Shown: positions 1 to 9,041, numbered from the stretch's first letter. The stretch: DNA of 39,884 bases from CAZYJD01 sp964647785 (GCA_964647785.1 CAZYJD010000012.1:1-39884); one strand, 5' to 3'. Numbers and translations are program-made. Notes: a model not told the origin generated them from the letters alone.

Positions 1-82
1 GATGCAAACTCTCGTCCACTATAGAAACATACCCATGGAGTTCGAAGAGCGCCATGGATTCAAAGTGAGGCATGACTACGTC

Positions 83-361
83 TCAATTGTCGATGACCCA
101 AAGCAAAATGAGCACTCCCGCACCTATGCTGAGGTATTGCTGCCAGCCAAACCAGCCCAATGTGCTGCCTATGGATCCCATTACGGCTCCCATGAGCATG
201 TATGTGAGCAATCTGCCGCCGTTGTACAACAACCGACCAATAACGAGTCCGGTGCGCCCTGAACCGGGTTTAAATGGCAGCGACAGGGCAATGGGGCCAC
301 ACATCCCTGCACAATGCAGGCTGCCCACCAAACCGGTAATCAATGCTGTCCACCAAATCAT
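83..361 (-). CDS. Sulfite exporter TauE/SafE-like membrane protein, short or truncated
   Basis: The 93-residue product begins with a membrane segment containing the HCAGMCGP motif near residues 17-24, typical of the SafE-like proteins encoded at the end of bacterial cco clusters, where they are thought to help copper supply or oxidase assembly. ATG at 361-359 overlaps the ccoH stop as ATGA, so translation is coupled; that decides the start over an upstream in-frame ATG at 433. The frame ends at a TGA (85-83) after about three membrane segments, whereas family members usually have about six and exceed 200 residues. The same frame is open again from the TGA to the window edge, so a nonsense mutation, a sequence error or a naturally short protein are all possible. 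The family call is good; whether the protein is complete is unclear. Confidence 0.75.
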   Translation of the reverse strand: MIWWTALITGLVGSLHCAGMCGPIALSLPFKPGSGRTGLVIGRLLYNGGRLLTYMLMGAVMGSIGSTLGWFGWQQYLSIGAGVLILLWVIDN

Positions 362-804
362 TTTTCTTTGAAAAGCCGGGTTTCGAAATAGTATTTCTTG
401 TCTGCCGATTGCCAGTTCATCTGCACTTGCCACATGCCTGAGCTCAGTTGCTCCACTTCAATCATTCGATTAAGAGAACCACCCTCGGCAATTTCTATCA
501 AGGCTTTTTTATCCTGGCGCTTGTCGTCTGGTTTTATGAGAGCAATCTCAGCCCTCAAAGGCAAGGGCACCCTTGGGAAATTAATTTGCAGCTCCTTTCC
601 GTCTGCACTAAAGGCCGCCTCTACATTTCCCGGCAGATTTCGGTTGTTCTGCAAACGCTCATACATCTCGTCGTGTTGCAGTCCTTTTTCATAATAATTG
701 TCTTCTTCTAGAGCGTCGGTTGAGCGGAACATCATCACCCCCATGGCCACAATGAATGCGATGAACACGACCATGCCTACTGCCAGCGCTTTACCCCAAT
801 TCAT
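358..804 (-). CDS. ccoH: Cytochrome c oxidase accessory protein CcoH (FixH family)
   Basis: This 148-residue protein has one N-terminal membrane anchor (about residues 5-26) followed by a periplasmic FixH-like domain. The motif DNYYEKGLQ just after the anchor is characteristic of FixH/CcoH in Bacteroidota. FixH proteins act in biogenesis of cbb3-type oxidase together with CcoG, CcoI and CcoS. Its ATG (804-802) shares one base with the ccoG stop (TGATG), and its stop overlaps the start of the SafE-like gene, placing it firmly within the cco operon. Length is normal for the family. Confidence 0.9.
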   Translation of the reverse strand: MNWGKALAVGMVVFIAFIVAMGVMMFRSTDALEEDNYYEKGLQHDEMYERLQNNRNLPGNVEAAFSADGKELQINFPRVPLPLRAEIALIKPDDKRQDKKALIEIAEGGSLNRMIEVEQLSSGMWQVQMNWQSADKKYYFETRLFKEK

Positions 805-2204
805 CAGTCAAATTTAACCGGTCCGTAGAAAGTGGTTTCATAGCTCCTCAGCAACTCCCCATTCAGATAGATACTCAGTTCAATGGGCGTTTTATTCTCT
901 TCAATGTCTTCTGGCCGCATGCTGATCATGAACACCTTTTTCTTCACCTCATTGCCATTGATCGTATTTTCCTGATCGGCCATTCGGATAACCGCTTTTT
1001 CGTCATTCAATTTCAGCTCATACTCCATCGGATCGAAGGTTTTGTTCACCAGCTCCAAATTGTAAAGATTGGTGATATTTCCATTCGTTTCAGTGAGATA
1101 GGTTTTGCCAGGCGATCTGAAAATGTTGGCTTCAATATCCGTTCTGGTAACAATAATACCAATGCTAATGCCCATGAGCACCAACAGGGCGGCGATGTAG
1201 GCAATCACACGCGGGGTGAACCTAAAACCACTCTTGTTCTCAATGTTATTGATGGAATCAAAGCGCACCAAACCGCGAGGTTTGTTGATTTTATCCATCA
1301 CTGAATCGCAAGCATCGATGCAGGCAGTGCAGTTCACACACTCCAACTGTGTGCCGTTGCGGATATCAATACCGGTGGGACATACATCCACACATAAACC
1401 GCAATCAACGCAATCGCCTTTGTCGGTCTGGTCTTCTTTCTTTCTGATCTTGCCCCTGGGTTCGCCTCTCTTGTAGTCGTAAGCCACCACCACAGAATTG
1501 GGATCGAGCATTACGCCTTGTAAGCGACCATATGGACAAATGATGATGCAAACCAATTCTCTCAGCTTAGCAAATACCAGGTAGAAAACAAAAGAAAACA
1601 CCACGATGGAAATAAAACCACCAGTGTGTTCACTGACTGGCTCGGTGATGATCTTAATGAGCTCATCGGCCCCAATGATGTAGGCCAGAAAAGTATTGGC
1701 AATTAAAAAGGAGATGAAGTAGAACACCAGGTGCTTGGCAGTCTTTTTAAAAATCTTCTCCCGGTTCCAGGGCATGACATCGAGTTTTTTCTGCTTGTTG
1801 GCATTGCCTTCAATCAGGTTTTCAATTCTTCGAAACACCATCTCCATAAAGATGGTTTGCGGACAGGCCCAGCCGCACCAAACGCGGCCAAAAATAACCG
1901 TAAATAGTACAATGAATACCACACCAGTGAGAAAGAGGAAAACGAAAAAATGGAAATCCTGTGGCCAAAAAGGACGGCCGAAGATCACAAATCTCCGCTC
2001 CAAAACATTGAGCAAAAGAATGGGGTGTCCGTTCATTTTAATAAACGGCCCCGCAAAAAGCAATGCAAGCAGTGCCCAGCTAAACCAGCTGCGCAACTGA
2101 TACAACTTGCCTTGAATGATCTTTGGATAAATCCAAATCCGTTTTCCTCCCTTCTCTACGTTTGCGAGTTGGTCTCTAAAACTTTCGGTGTTGGCATTTG
2201 ACAT
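804..2204 (-). CDS. ccoG: Cytochrome c oxidase accessory protein CcoG (FixG family, ferredoxin-like)
   Basis: A 466-residue polytopic membrane protein with several helices in its N-terminal half, including the CGWACPQ and IICPYGR motifs of the NapH/FixG family. These are followed by two cysteine clusters, CVDCGLCVDVCP and CVNCTACIDACD, that should bind two [4Fe-4S] clusters. A C-terminal immunoglobulin-like domain follows a further membrane helix. CcoG is required for cbb3 oxidase maturation, and its family has been linked to reduction of copper for insertion into the oxidase. It lies 8 bases after ccoP and is coupled to ccoH. All expected cysteines are visible and the length is typical. Confidence 0.95.
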   Translation of the reverse strand: MSNANTESFRDQLANVEKGGKRIWIYPKIIQGKLYQLRSWFSWALLALLFAGPFIKMNGHPILLLNVLERRFVIFGRPFWPQDFHFFVFLFLTGVVFIVLFTVIFGRVWCGWACPQTIFMEMVFRRIENLIEGNANKQKKLDVMPWNREKIFKKTAKHLVFYFISFLIANTFLAYIIGADELIKIITEPVSEHTGGFISIVVFSFVFYLVFAKLRELVCIIICPYGRLQGVMLDPNSVVVAYDYKRGEPRGKIRKKEDQTDKGDCVDCGLCVDVCPTGIDIRNGTQLECVNCTACIDACDSVMDKINKPRGLVRFDSINNIENKSGFRFTPRVIAYIAALLVLMGISIGIIVTRTDIEANIFRSPGKTYLTETNGNITNLYNLELVNKTFDPMEYELKLNDEKAVIRMADQENTINGNEVKKKVFMISMRPEDIEENKTPIELSIYLNGELLRSYETTFYGPVKFD

Positions 2205-2212
2205 TGAAAACC

Positions 2213-3118
2213 TTATAAGCTGGCTGGCGCCTGATTGTTTGTTGTACTATCCGTTGCTTCAGCATCAGGAGTGTGTACTTCAGGTATATATTCTTCTCCT
2301 TCAGGAGCCTTTGGATTAGGAGGGTTGCTTCCTTGTAACGAGAAGATAAAACTCGCCACTTGTTGCATCTCTGCCGGTTTTAATTGAAACTGCCAGCTTT
2401 GCATGCCCTTCTCAATAACGCCGTATTTAATGGTCCTATAAACATCGGTAAAGCTGCCACCGTGCAACCAAAACTGATCGGTTAAATTGGGGCCAATATT
2501 TCCTTGACCCTGATCGCCATGGCATGCAACGCATTTACCTTGGTAAATGGCTGCACCCGACTTCAATTCTGAAGCATCCGTTAACAACACCATCTTACTA
2601 TCATCTGCTGCTTTGCCTCCTTCGCCTCCAGCATTGCTGTTAAGCAGGGCCTCATGGGCAGCTACCTCCGCCAAGTACTCTTCTTCTTGGGTTGGGCCTG
2701 AGCCAATGATGCTAAAGCGCACAAAATAGATCACCGCAATTACAATGGTTCCATAAAACAACCACATAAACCAAGGTGGTGCAGGATTGTCCAGCTCTGT
2801 AATGCCATCGTAACTGTGATCCATCATCACATCTTTATCTGTGGTGGTGGAACGCACCTGGAACAAACTGCCCAAAAAACTTTGGCGCTCTTTTTCTTCC
2901 TCTCCTTTGATGTAACTCACCAGGGCATTGCTAATTCGATAGAGAAATACTGTTAGAATAAGAAGAACAGCGATAAGAATATAAATTCCCCAAAGTATTC
3001 CTTTGTCAAGATTCCAAGGAGTGCTCATCACCCCTACTTTTTCAGCTTCTTGGGCAAAACTGATGGCGGGAAAAAGTAGCACACCCGCCATGGTTGCTAT
3101 ATATTTAAGTTTTTTCAT
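2213..3118 (-). CDS. ccoP: cbb3-type cytochrome c oxidase subunit III, single-haem CcoP
   Basis: The 301-residue protein has a cleavable-looking N-terminal signal (to about residue 22, ending SFAQ), two membrane segments (about 41-62 and 115-138) and one C-terminal cytochrome c domain with haem motif CVACH (C196, C199, H200). CcoP passes electrons to the CcoO and CcoN haems. Proteobacterial CcoP is typically dihaem; only one CxxCH is present here. The C-terminus ends in a Pro/Glu/Thr-rich tail. Its ATG overlaps the ccoQ stop as ATGA. The call is firm from the haem motif, the CcoP N-terminal domain (PPWFMWLFYGT) and position. Confidence 0.93.
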   Translation of the reverse strand: MKKLKYIATMAGVLLFPAISFAQEAEKVGVMSTPWNLDKGILWGIYILIAVLLILTVFLYRISNALVSYIKGEEEKERQSFLGSLFQVRSTTTDKDVMMDHSYDGITELDNPAPPWFMWLFYGTIVIAVIYFVRFSIIGSGPTQEEEYLAEVAAHEALLNSNAGGEGGKAADDSKMVLLTDASELKSGAAIYQGKCVACHGDQGQGNIGPNLTDQFWLHGGSFTDVYRTIKYGVIEKGMQSWQFQLKPAEMQQVASFIFSLQGSNPPNPKAPEGEEYIPEVHTPDAEATDSTTNNQAPASL

Positions 3119-3297
3119 GGTTTTACATTGTGATTAAGTTCATCGGTTTGCAAGGGTAGGTTCTCCATTTCCTCGATCGTATTTTTATCCATTTTCACTA
3201 TGTAAATGGCTGTTCCTATGAAGAACAACAAGAATAAAAGGAGAGAGAAAATGAGAAACACATCTGCACCTTGCACGTATCCAAGCATTTGATTCAT
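3115..3297 (-). CDS. ccoQ: cbb3-type cytochrome c oxidase subunit CcoQ
   Basis: A 60-residue single-span membrane protein (helix about residues 13-35) with a short polar C-terminus. CcoQ is a small, poorly conserved subunit that stabilises the cbb3 complex. Identification rests on size, topology and position: it starts 6 bases after ccoNO and overlaps ccoP by four bases. Sequence alone would not identify it, but the context leaves little alternative. Confidence 0.85.
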   Translation of the reverse strand: MNQMLGYVQGADVFLIFSLLLFLLFFIGTAIYIVKMDKNTIEEMENLPLQTDELNHNVKP

Positions 3298-3303
3298 ATC
3301 TGT

Positions 3304-5460
3304 TTACTTTTGAGCGGTTCCACTATTGTTTGCATCTTCAGGATGGATATCGCGACCGAGCTTCTGCAAATAGGCAATCATCGCAATCACCTCTTTATTG
3401 GGGTCGCATTTAATTCCATTGGTTTTCAACTCATTGGCGATAGCCTGTGCCTGCTTTTGAAGATCCTTTTCAGCGCGATCTTCAAATCCTTCCGGATAGG
3501 GTACGCCCAACGTACGCATGACAGAGATCTTCTTCTTCAGGGTGGAAGTATTCAGGTCATTGGATAAGAGATGCGGATAAGGTGGCATGATTGAACCAGT
3601 TGAAATATCCTGAGGCGCTTCAAAGTGCTGATAATGCCAAGTTGCCGTTTTGAACTGCGGGCTCTTGCGGTCGCCTTCACGAGCCAAATCCGGCCCGGTG
3701 CGCTTCGACCCCCAAAGGAAGGGGTGATCATAAACAAACTCGCCAGACTTGCTATAATCGCCATAGCGCAACGTTTCTGACCTAAATGGACGCACCAACT
3801 GCGAGTGGCAGCTATTGCAGGCCTCTCGAATGTACAAATCTCGGCCCTCCAATTCCAATGGCGTATAAGGCTTAATGCTCGAGATGGTCGGCACATTGCT
3901 TTTCACCAAGAACATCGGAACAAACTCCACTGCCCCTCCAATTAATATGACGATAAGTGAGAATACAAGCAGCTGTACGGGGCGACGCTCAATCCATCGA
4001 TGCCAGTAACTATCTTCGGGTTTCAATTCCTCATCAGAAGCCATTGGGTAAGCCTCTGCTGCCTCATTTGACACAAGTGAACCTGATGCTGCAGTTTTCA
4101 CCAGGTTGTACGCCATCATGATGGCACCACTCAAATACAACAAACCTCCGAAAGCACGCAGCATATGCATCGGCAGAATCTGCAAAGTGGTTTCCAGGAA
4201 GTTTCCATAGCGCAGCAAACCGTCTTCGGTAAATTCCTTCCACATCAAACCCTGGGTGAATCCACTGAAATACATCGGTATCACATAGAAGATCATTCCC
4301 AGTGTGGCGATCCAAAAATGCGTGCCTGCCAACTTCATGCTGTACAGCTTGGTCTTGTAAATCTTTGGAATGATGTAATACAACATGGCGAAAGTGAGGA
4401 ACCCATTCCAGCCAAGTGCACCTGTGTGAACGTGAGCCACAATCCAGTCGGTAAAGTGCGCAATGGCATTAACATTTTTCAACGACAGCATGGGGCCTTC
4501 AAAGGTGGCCATACCATAAGTGGTAATACCCACCACCATGAATTTCAATAATGCGCTGTCGCGAACCTTATCCCAAGCGCCTCGCAGCGTAAGCAAACCG
4601 TTGAGCATCCCTCCCCAAGAAGGAGCAATCAGGGCAATGGAGAATATAACCCCTAAAGTCTGTGCCCAATCGGGCAGCGATGAATACAACAAATGGTGAG
4701 GACCAGCCCAGATATAAATAAAAATCAGCGACCAGAAGTGCAGAATGGATAATTTATAACTGTATATGGGCCGATTTGCCATTTTTGGCATGTAATAATA
4801 CATGAGCCCTAAAAACGGCGTGGTGAGGAAAAATGCCACCGCGTTGTGACCATACCACCACTGAACAAGCGCATCTTGCACCCCTGCGTACATGCTATAA
4901 CTCTTGGTGAGGGAAACAGGAATTTCAAAAGAGTTCACAATATGCAAGACTGCTACCGTTACGAAGGTGGCTATGTAGAACCAAATGGCCACATAGAGAT
5001 GCTTTTCCCTGCGGCGAAGTATGGTTCCAAACATATTGATACCAAATACAACCCAAATAAGTGCAATGCCAATATCAATAGGCCACTCCAATTCAGCATA
5101 TTCTTTAGATGAAGTGAGTCCCAGTGGCAGGGTAATGGCCGCGGCCACAATAATGAGCTGCCATCCCCAGAAGTGTATTTTACCAAGGGTGTCACTGAAC
5201 ATTCGTGCCTTTAAAAGGCGCTGTAGGGAGTAGTATACCCCAGCAAAAATGGCATTGCCCACAAAGGCAAAAATGACCGCATTGGTGTGAAGCGGGCGAA
5301 GACGACCAAAGGTCAGCCAATGGGTAAAATTGAGGTTGGGAGCGAACAATTGCGAGGCAATAAAGACCCCCACAAGCATGCCCACTATTCCCCATAGCAC
5401 CGTGGCTATGGCAAAGTTGCGGACAATCTTGTTGTCGTAATAAAATTGCTCTTTTTGCAT
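3304..5460 (-). CDS. ccoNO: cbb3-type cytochrome c oxidase fused subunits I and II (CcoN-CcoO)
   Basis: This 718-residue protein fuses the catalytic subunit CcoN (about residues 1-470) to the monohaem cytochrome c subunit CcoO (about 490-718). The CcoN part has about twelve membrane helices with the low-spin haem ligand His58 (RPLHTNAV), a WYGHNAV helix and PHHLLY for the CuB ligands, and HVHTGALGWNG for the haem ligands. The CcoO part has an anchor helix and haem motif CNSCH (C548, C551, H552), with further CcoO signatures RPFRSE and GPDLAR. The enzyme reduces O2 to water with high oxygen affinity and pumps protons. A fused CcoNO is usual in Bacteroidota. It is followed 6 bases later by ccoQ. 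Confidence 0.96.
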   Translation of the reverse strand: MQKEQFYYDNKIVRNFAIATVLWGIVGMLVGVFIASQLFAPNLNFTHWLTFGRLRPLHTNAVIFAFVGNAIFAGVYYSLQRLLKARMFSDTLGKIHFWGWQLIIVAAAITLPLGLTSSKEYAELEWPIDIGIALIWVVFGINMFGTILRRREKHLYVAIWFYIATFVTVAVLHIVNSFEIPVSLTKSYSMYAGVQDALVQWWYGHNAVAFFLTTPFLGLMYYYMPKMANRPIYSYKLSILHFWSLIFIYIWAGPHHLLYSSLPDWAQTLGVIFSIALIAPSWGGMLNGLLTLRGAWDKVRDSALLKFMVVGITTYGMATFEGPMLSLKNVNAIAHFTDWIVAHVHTGALGWNGFLTFAMLYYIIPKIYKTKLYSMKLAGTHFWIATLGMIFYVIPMYFSGFTQGLMWKEFTEDGLLRYGNFLETTLQILPMHMLRAFGGLLYLSGAIMMAYNLVKTAASGSLVSNEAAEAYPMASDEELKPEDSYWHRWIERRPVQLLVFSLIVILIGGAVEFVPMFLVKSNVPTISSIKPYTPLELEGRDLYIREACNSCHSQLVRPFRSETLRYGDYSKSGEFVYDHPFLWGSKRTGPDLAREGDRKSPQFKTATWHYQHFEAPQDISTGSIMPPYPHLLSNDLNTSTLKKKISVMRTLGVPYPEGFEDRAEKDLQKQAQAIANELKTNGIKCDPNKEVIAMIAYLQKLGRDIHPEDANNSGTAQK

Positions 5461-5461
5461 G

Positions 5462-5659
5462 TTAAATGGTTTTAGGTTGTTTTGATTTTACTGGTTTATG
5501 TTCCTTTTTACTAGGTTTGGTTTCATCTTCAAAAAGCATCCGTACTGAAGGGGTGTACAGATCTTCGTTCTGCCCGTTTCGCACACTCCAGAAAAAAGCC
5601 ACAAGAAAGCCTCCTCCGAGCAGTACACTAATTCCTATGAGCATGAATATCACGGTCAT
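5462..5659 (-). CDS. ccoS: cbb3-type oxidase assembly protein CcoS
   Basis: A 65-residue protein with one N-terminal membrane helix (about residues 2-24) and the CcoS signature FFWSVRNGQ(N)xDL shortly after it, then a basic tail. CcoS is needed for cofactor insertion into cbb3 oxidase. The ATG overlaps the ccoI stop as ATGA, and the stop lies one base before the ccoNO ATG, so the three genes are tightly coupled. Confidence 0.92.
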   Translation of the reverse strand: MTVIFMLIGISVLLGGGFLVAFFWSVRNGQNEDLYTPSVRMLFEDETKPSKKEHKPVKSKQPKTI

Positions 5660-8055
5660 TTCAGTCCTCCTTTTTTTGCTACATAACGAGTAGCCATGGT
5701 ATTAAATAGCACCACTGAAATTGAACTCAATGGCATGAGTATGGCTGCAAAAACCGGTGATAAATTTCCGCTTACCGCCCAGCTTAAGCCTACGATATTG
5801 TAAGCCAAACTAATACCGAAACTGATGTGTATTATGTCGAGGGTTTGTTTGGAAAGCTTGAAGTACACCGGTAATTTCTCAAATTGCTCTGCATGAAGGA
5901 TGGCTTTGGCTGCCGGAGTGAAATTGTTCACATCTTCAGTGATTACAACACCCAAATCAGCCTGCATAAGGGCGCCTGAATCATTCAGTCCATCGCCCAT
6001 CATCATCACCTGTTTGCCCTCTGCTTGCAGGGCTCGAATGCTGTTCATTTTATCTTCGGGAGAAGCCTTGAATTGCAGATCGGCGAATGCAGGATATAAC
6101 GTCTGAACCTGCGGCAACTCAGACGCATCATCGCCTGAGACCAAACTCATTTCATGTTTCATCCCCAATGAGTTGAGCGTTTCCTTGCTGTGCGCCCTGA
6201 ACCTTGGACTCAAACTAAAAAACCCAAAGTATTCGCCGTCAACCTTTAAATGTACCCCTTTCTCGCGGTGATCTGAATGCACTCCCAGCCATTCAGCCGA
6301 ACCCAATTTGATTTCATGCTCGGCTGCACGAATGACGATGCCTTTCCCCAGCTGTTCTTCAAAATCGACTGATGGCATTTGAGCACTCCTGCTCCATTCT
6401 GCAACGGCTCTGCTATAGGGGTGTTTAGACTGTCGGCTGCCGGCAAAAAGAATCGCTTTTACATCTTCATCAAGGGCCTTTCCTTCATAGGTGGTTCCAA
6501 AGCTGTTACTCATGCTCAGGGTACCCGTTTTGTCAAAGACAATGTGATTGATATGCGCCATTCCTTCAAGCGCCTGTGAATTCTTCAGATAAAATCCATT
6601 CTTGCCCAAAATGCGCATCATATTTCCAAGTGCAAAGGGTGATGACAAGGCAAGCGCACAAGGACAGGCAACGATGAGTACACTGGTGAACACAAAAAAT
6701 GCCTTTGAAAGATCATAGAACGCCCAAGCAGCAAATGACAGGATGGCAATCAACAGAAGCCCCCAAGTGAAATAACGACTTACCGTATCGGAAAACGACT
6801 TCACCCGTCCTTCATTCTCGCTTACCATCCCGCTGTTCCACAGCTTGGTCAAATGCCCCTGATTGACATCCCGAACCACTTCGGCCTCAATGGCCCCACC
6901 TATTTGTCGGCCGCCTCCGTATACCAATTCTCCGAGCGACTTAGAAACGGGTGCCGACTCTCCTGTTACAAAACTGTAGTCAATCTGCGCATCGCCTGAA
7001 AGCAGTATGGCATCTGCGGGGATGATTTCACCACTGCGCACATACATTCGATCGCCTTTTTGCAATTGCGAAACCATGCGCGAACTCAGCCCATCGCCCT
7101 CTACTACACTCACTGCCAGCGGGAAGTACGATTTATAATCCCGCTCAAAACGAATATGTCCGTAGGTGTACTCCTGAAACCATTTCCCTACAAGTAGAAA
7201 GAAAATCAATCCGGTGAGAGAATCCATGTATCCGGCGCCCACTCCACTCATAATCTCATAACTGCTGCGCCCAAAAAGTGCCAACATGCCCAACGCGAGC
7301 GGAATATTGATGTGCACCACGCCTTTCTTCACAGCTTTCCATGCCGAAATGAGATAATCACGCCCGGAGTAAATCAAAGCTGGCACGGCCAAAAGCATAT
7401 TCAAGCCTTTGAACAGCGCACTAAAACGAGCGTCCTCGGTGGTATTCCCAAACCCGAAATACTCCGGAAAACTGAACATCATGATGTTACCGAAGCAAAA
7501 ACCGGCCAGAGCTATTTGTTTAATCAGGCGTTGCTGTTCATTGCTATTTTGCTTCTTCTCTGCACGCTCAAGCGATAAGTCCGGTTCATAACCAATGTCT
7601 GCCAGCAACTCAACCAGCTGGCGCAGACTCATTTTTTCAGGATCAGCTGAAATGCTGATTTCCTTTTTCATGAAATCAACCCTCGACCAACGTATGGCAG
7701 GATGAATTTGATGCAAATGCTCCAACAACCAAATGCAGGAACTGCAATGTATAGAGGGTATTTGCAGGCCTACCTTAAACACATCCCCTTCCTTGAACTG
7801 AATTAAACTGCCTGCAATTTCAGGATTGTCAAGAAAGGCGAAGCGGTCATTTTCGCGGCTCTTGTTCAAATTCAAGCCAGGGAACGCATCCATTTCATAG
7901 TACTTGCCCAATCCACTTTCCTGAAGCATGTGGTAAACAGTACGACAACCATCACAACAGAAAACAGCTCCACTCGCCTCATCAGGCAGTGTACCAACTG
8001 CACATTGATCTCCGCAATGGGTGCAGCGTAAGTTCTGTTCGGTGGTGATATTCAT
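5656..8055 (-). CDS. ccoI: Copper-translocating P1B-type ATPase CcoI, with N-terminal Cys-rich metal-binding region
   Basis: The 799-residue protein has an N-terminal extension with CTHCGDQC (C11-C18) and CCDGC, then a heavy-metal-associated domain carrying HCSSC. The P-type ATPase core follows: the TGES actuator loop, the metal site CPCAL (C464-P-C466), the phosphorylation site DKTGT (D508), an SKHPYS HP motif and the hinge GDGLNDS. This is the layout of CcoI/FixI, which exports copper needed for the CcoN active site. It is the first gene of the cco operon, and a TGAT-N4-ATCA palindrome lies about 67 bp upstream of its ATG. Length and motifs are complete. Confidence 0.95.
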   Translation of the reverse strand: MNITTEQNLRCTHCGDQCAVGTLPDEASGAVFCCDGCRTVYHMLQESGLGKYYEMDAFPGLNLNKSRENDRFAFLDNPEIAGSLIQFKEGDVFKVGLQIPSIHCSSCIWLLEHLHQIHPAIRWSRVDFMKKEISISADPEKMSLRQLVELLADIGYEPDLSLERAEKKQNSNEQQRLIKQIALAGFCFGNIMMFSFPEYFGFGNTTEDARFSALFKGLNMLLAVPALIYSGRDYLISAWKAVKKGVVHINIPLALGMLALFGRSSYEIMSGVGAGYMDSLTGLIFFLLVGKWFQEYTYGHIRFERDYKSYFPLAVSVVEGDGLSSRMVSQLQKGDRMYVRSGEIIPADAILLSGDAQIDYSFVTGESAPVSKSLGELVYGGGRQIGGAIEAEVVRDVNQGHLTKLWNSGMVSENEGRVKSFSDTVSRYFTWGLLLIAILSFAAWAFYDLSKAFFVFTSVLIVACPCALALSSPFALGNMMRILGKNGFYLKNSQALEGMAHINHIVFDKTGTLSMSNSFGTTYEGKALDEDVKAILFAGSRQSKHPYSRAVAEWSRSAQMPSVDFEEQLGKGIVIRAAEHEIKLGSAEWLGVHSDHREKGVHLKVDGEYFGFFSLSPRFRAHSKETLNSLGMKHEMSLVSGDDASELPQVQTLYPAFADLQFKASPEDKMNSIRALQAEGKQVMMMGDGLNDSGALMQADLGVVITEDVNNFTPAAKAILHAEQFEKLPVYFKLSKQTLDIIHISFGISLAYNIVGLSWAVSGNLSPVFAAILMPLSSISVVLFNTMATRYVAKKGGLK

Positions 8056-8116
8056 ACAGGCGTCAAAAATGCCTGCTCACTGCATTTTTCCTCATGAAGT
8101 TAGTCAAACTACAAAC

Positions 8117-8128
8117 TGATAAATATCA
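8117..8128 (-). promoter_or_regulatory. Predicted CRP/FNR-type operator upstream of ccoI
   Basis: TGATAAATATCA, flanked by C and G to give CTGAT-N4-ATCAG. This is the FNR/FixK half-site geometry (TTGAT-N4-ATCAA) with a single outer-base difference on each side. Its centre lies about 67 bp before the ccoI ATG, in the only sizeable gap upstream of the cco operon. It is the best-conserved of five related boxes in this part of the window. The binding protein is inferred, not shown. Confidence 0.65.
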
Positions 8129-8169
8129 GCCTGCAGACAACACTCATGAAGAAAGACTTTAGAAGCGCC

Positions 8170-8190
8170 GGAATGATAAAGAATCATTCC
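8170..8190. promoter_or_regulatory. Perfect 8-bp inverted repeat between usp1 and ccoI
   Basis: GGAATGAT and ATCATTCC flank a 5-base AAAGA loop. It lies 12 bases beyond the usp1 stop and about 47 bp upstream of the ccoI operator. There is no T-run on either strand, so a classical terminator is not supported. It also contains TGAT-N5-ATCA, one base wider than the other boxes. It could be a 3' end hairpin for usp1 or an additional regulatory site. Confidence 0.35.
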
Positions 8191-8201
8191 AAATAATGAC
8201 T

Positions 8202-9023
8202 TTAATCCTCTGAAAGCATCAGAACAGGTATTTCTGAGCTCAGGGCGACGGCCCTGCTGACACTAGGATTGAACAAGCGATCTAACCAAGCGTGTTTTTG
8301 GCGATACACCACCAGTATGTCCGGATGTTTTTTTTCTGCGTAGGCGTGCAAGCCTTCATCCACCTTTTCATTGCTGATGGAAACCACATTGATATCATAA
8401 CTTGGAAATAAGGCAAAGAAATCACTTGATACTTCTGGCGTACTCACTTCCTTTCCGGTGTTCACATGGACCAATTCAATCTGGTGGTTCTCAGTTTTAT
8501 TGATTTTTGCCAAGAAATCATGCAGAGACTTGGGGTCGAACATCTTTTTTAGATCAGATGCCACCGAAATAAGATCAATGGCTTCACTTTCGAGCTGGTA
8601 CTCATCGGGCACTAAAACCACAGGAACCTTTGCATTTCGAACAACTCCTGTGGCATTGCTGCCAAGCAAACGCCCACTCAATCCACTGCCACCTTTGGTA
8701 CCCATTACGATGTAATGGATATTGCCCCGTTCACAAACTTGCTGAATATAATCACCAATGTCTCCTATCTGCACAAAGGTGTCTACACGAAATTCCTCGC
8801 CGTGCAGAGATTTTAAGTTCTGCAGCTCTTCGTCCATTTGTTCTTTGGCCTCTTTCAGTAGAATGTCTTCTATAGAAATAAGCATGCCCCCTGACTTAGG
8901 AGGAGGCACACAGATATGGTAGAGAAAATACTTTACATCTTTATAACCGAACAATTGCACGGCATAGTTCACGGCTTTACGAGCGTGATCAGAAAAATCA
9001 GTTGGCAGGAGAACATGCATCAT
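8202..9023 (-). CDS. Universal stress protein, tandem UspA domains
   Basis: This 273-residue cytoplasmic protein contains two UspA folds. The first (about 1-148) is complete, with the N-terminal strand VLLPTDFSDHARKA and the ATP-binding-type motif GTKGGSGLSGRLLGSNA. The second (about 150-273) is degenerate in the nucleotide loop but keeps the terminal strand IPVLML. Tandem Usp proteins respond to growth arrest, redox or oxygen stress. It lies 18 bases after the 135-residue conserved gene and is probably cotranscribed with it from the 9502 box. The start at 9023 begins directly at the fold; an in-frame ATG one codon later is equivalent. Confidence 0.92.
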   Translation of the reverse strand: MMHVLLPTDFSDHARKAVNYAVQLFGYKDVKYFLYHICVPPPKSGGMLISIEDILLKEAKEQMDEELQNLKSLHGEEFRVDTFVQIGDIGDYIQQVCERGNIHYIVMGTKGGSGLSGRLLGSNATGVVRNAKVPVVLVPDEYQLESEAIDLISVASDLKKMFDPKSLHDFLAKINKTENHQIELVHVNTGKEVSTPEVSSDFFALFPSYDINVVSISNEKVDEGLHAYAEKKHPDILVVYRQKHAWLDRLFNPSVSRAVALSSEIPVLMLSED

Positions 9024-9041
9024 AAGTTCGAGGCGAAAGTA

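Noticed and set aside
2..262. 86-residue plus-strand open frame at the window start
   Set aside because: It is antisense to the SafE-like gene and resembles no protein.
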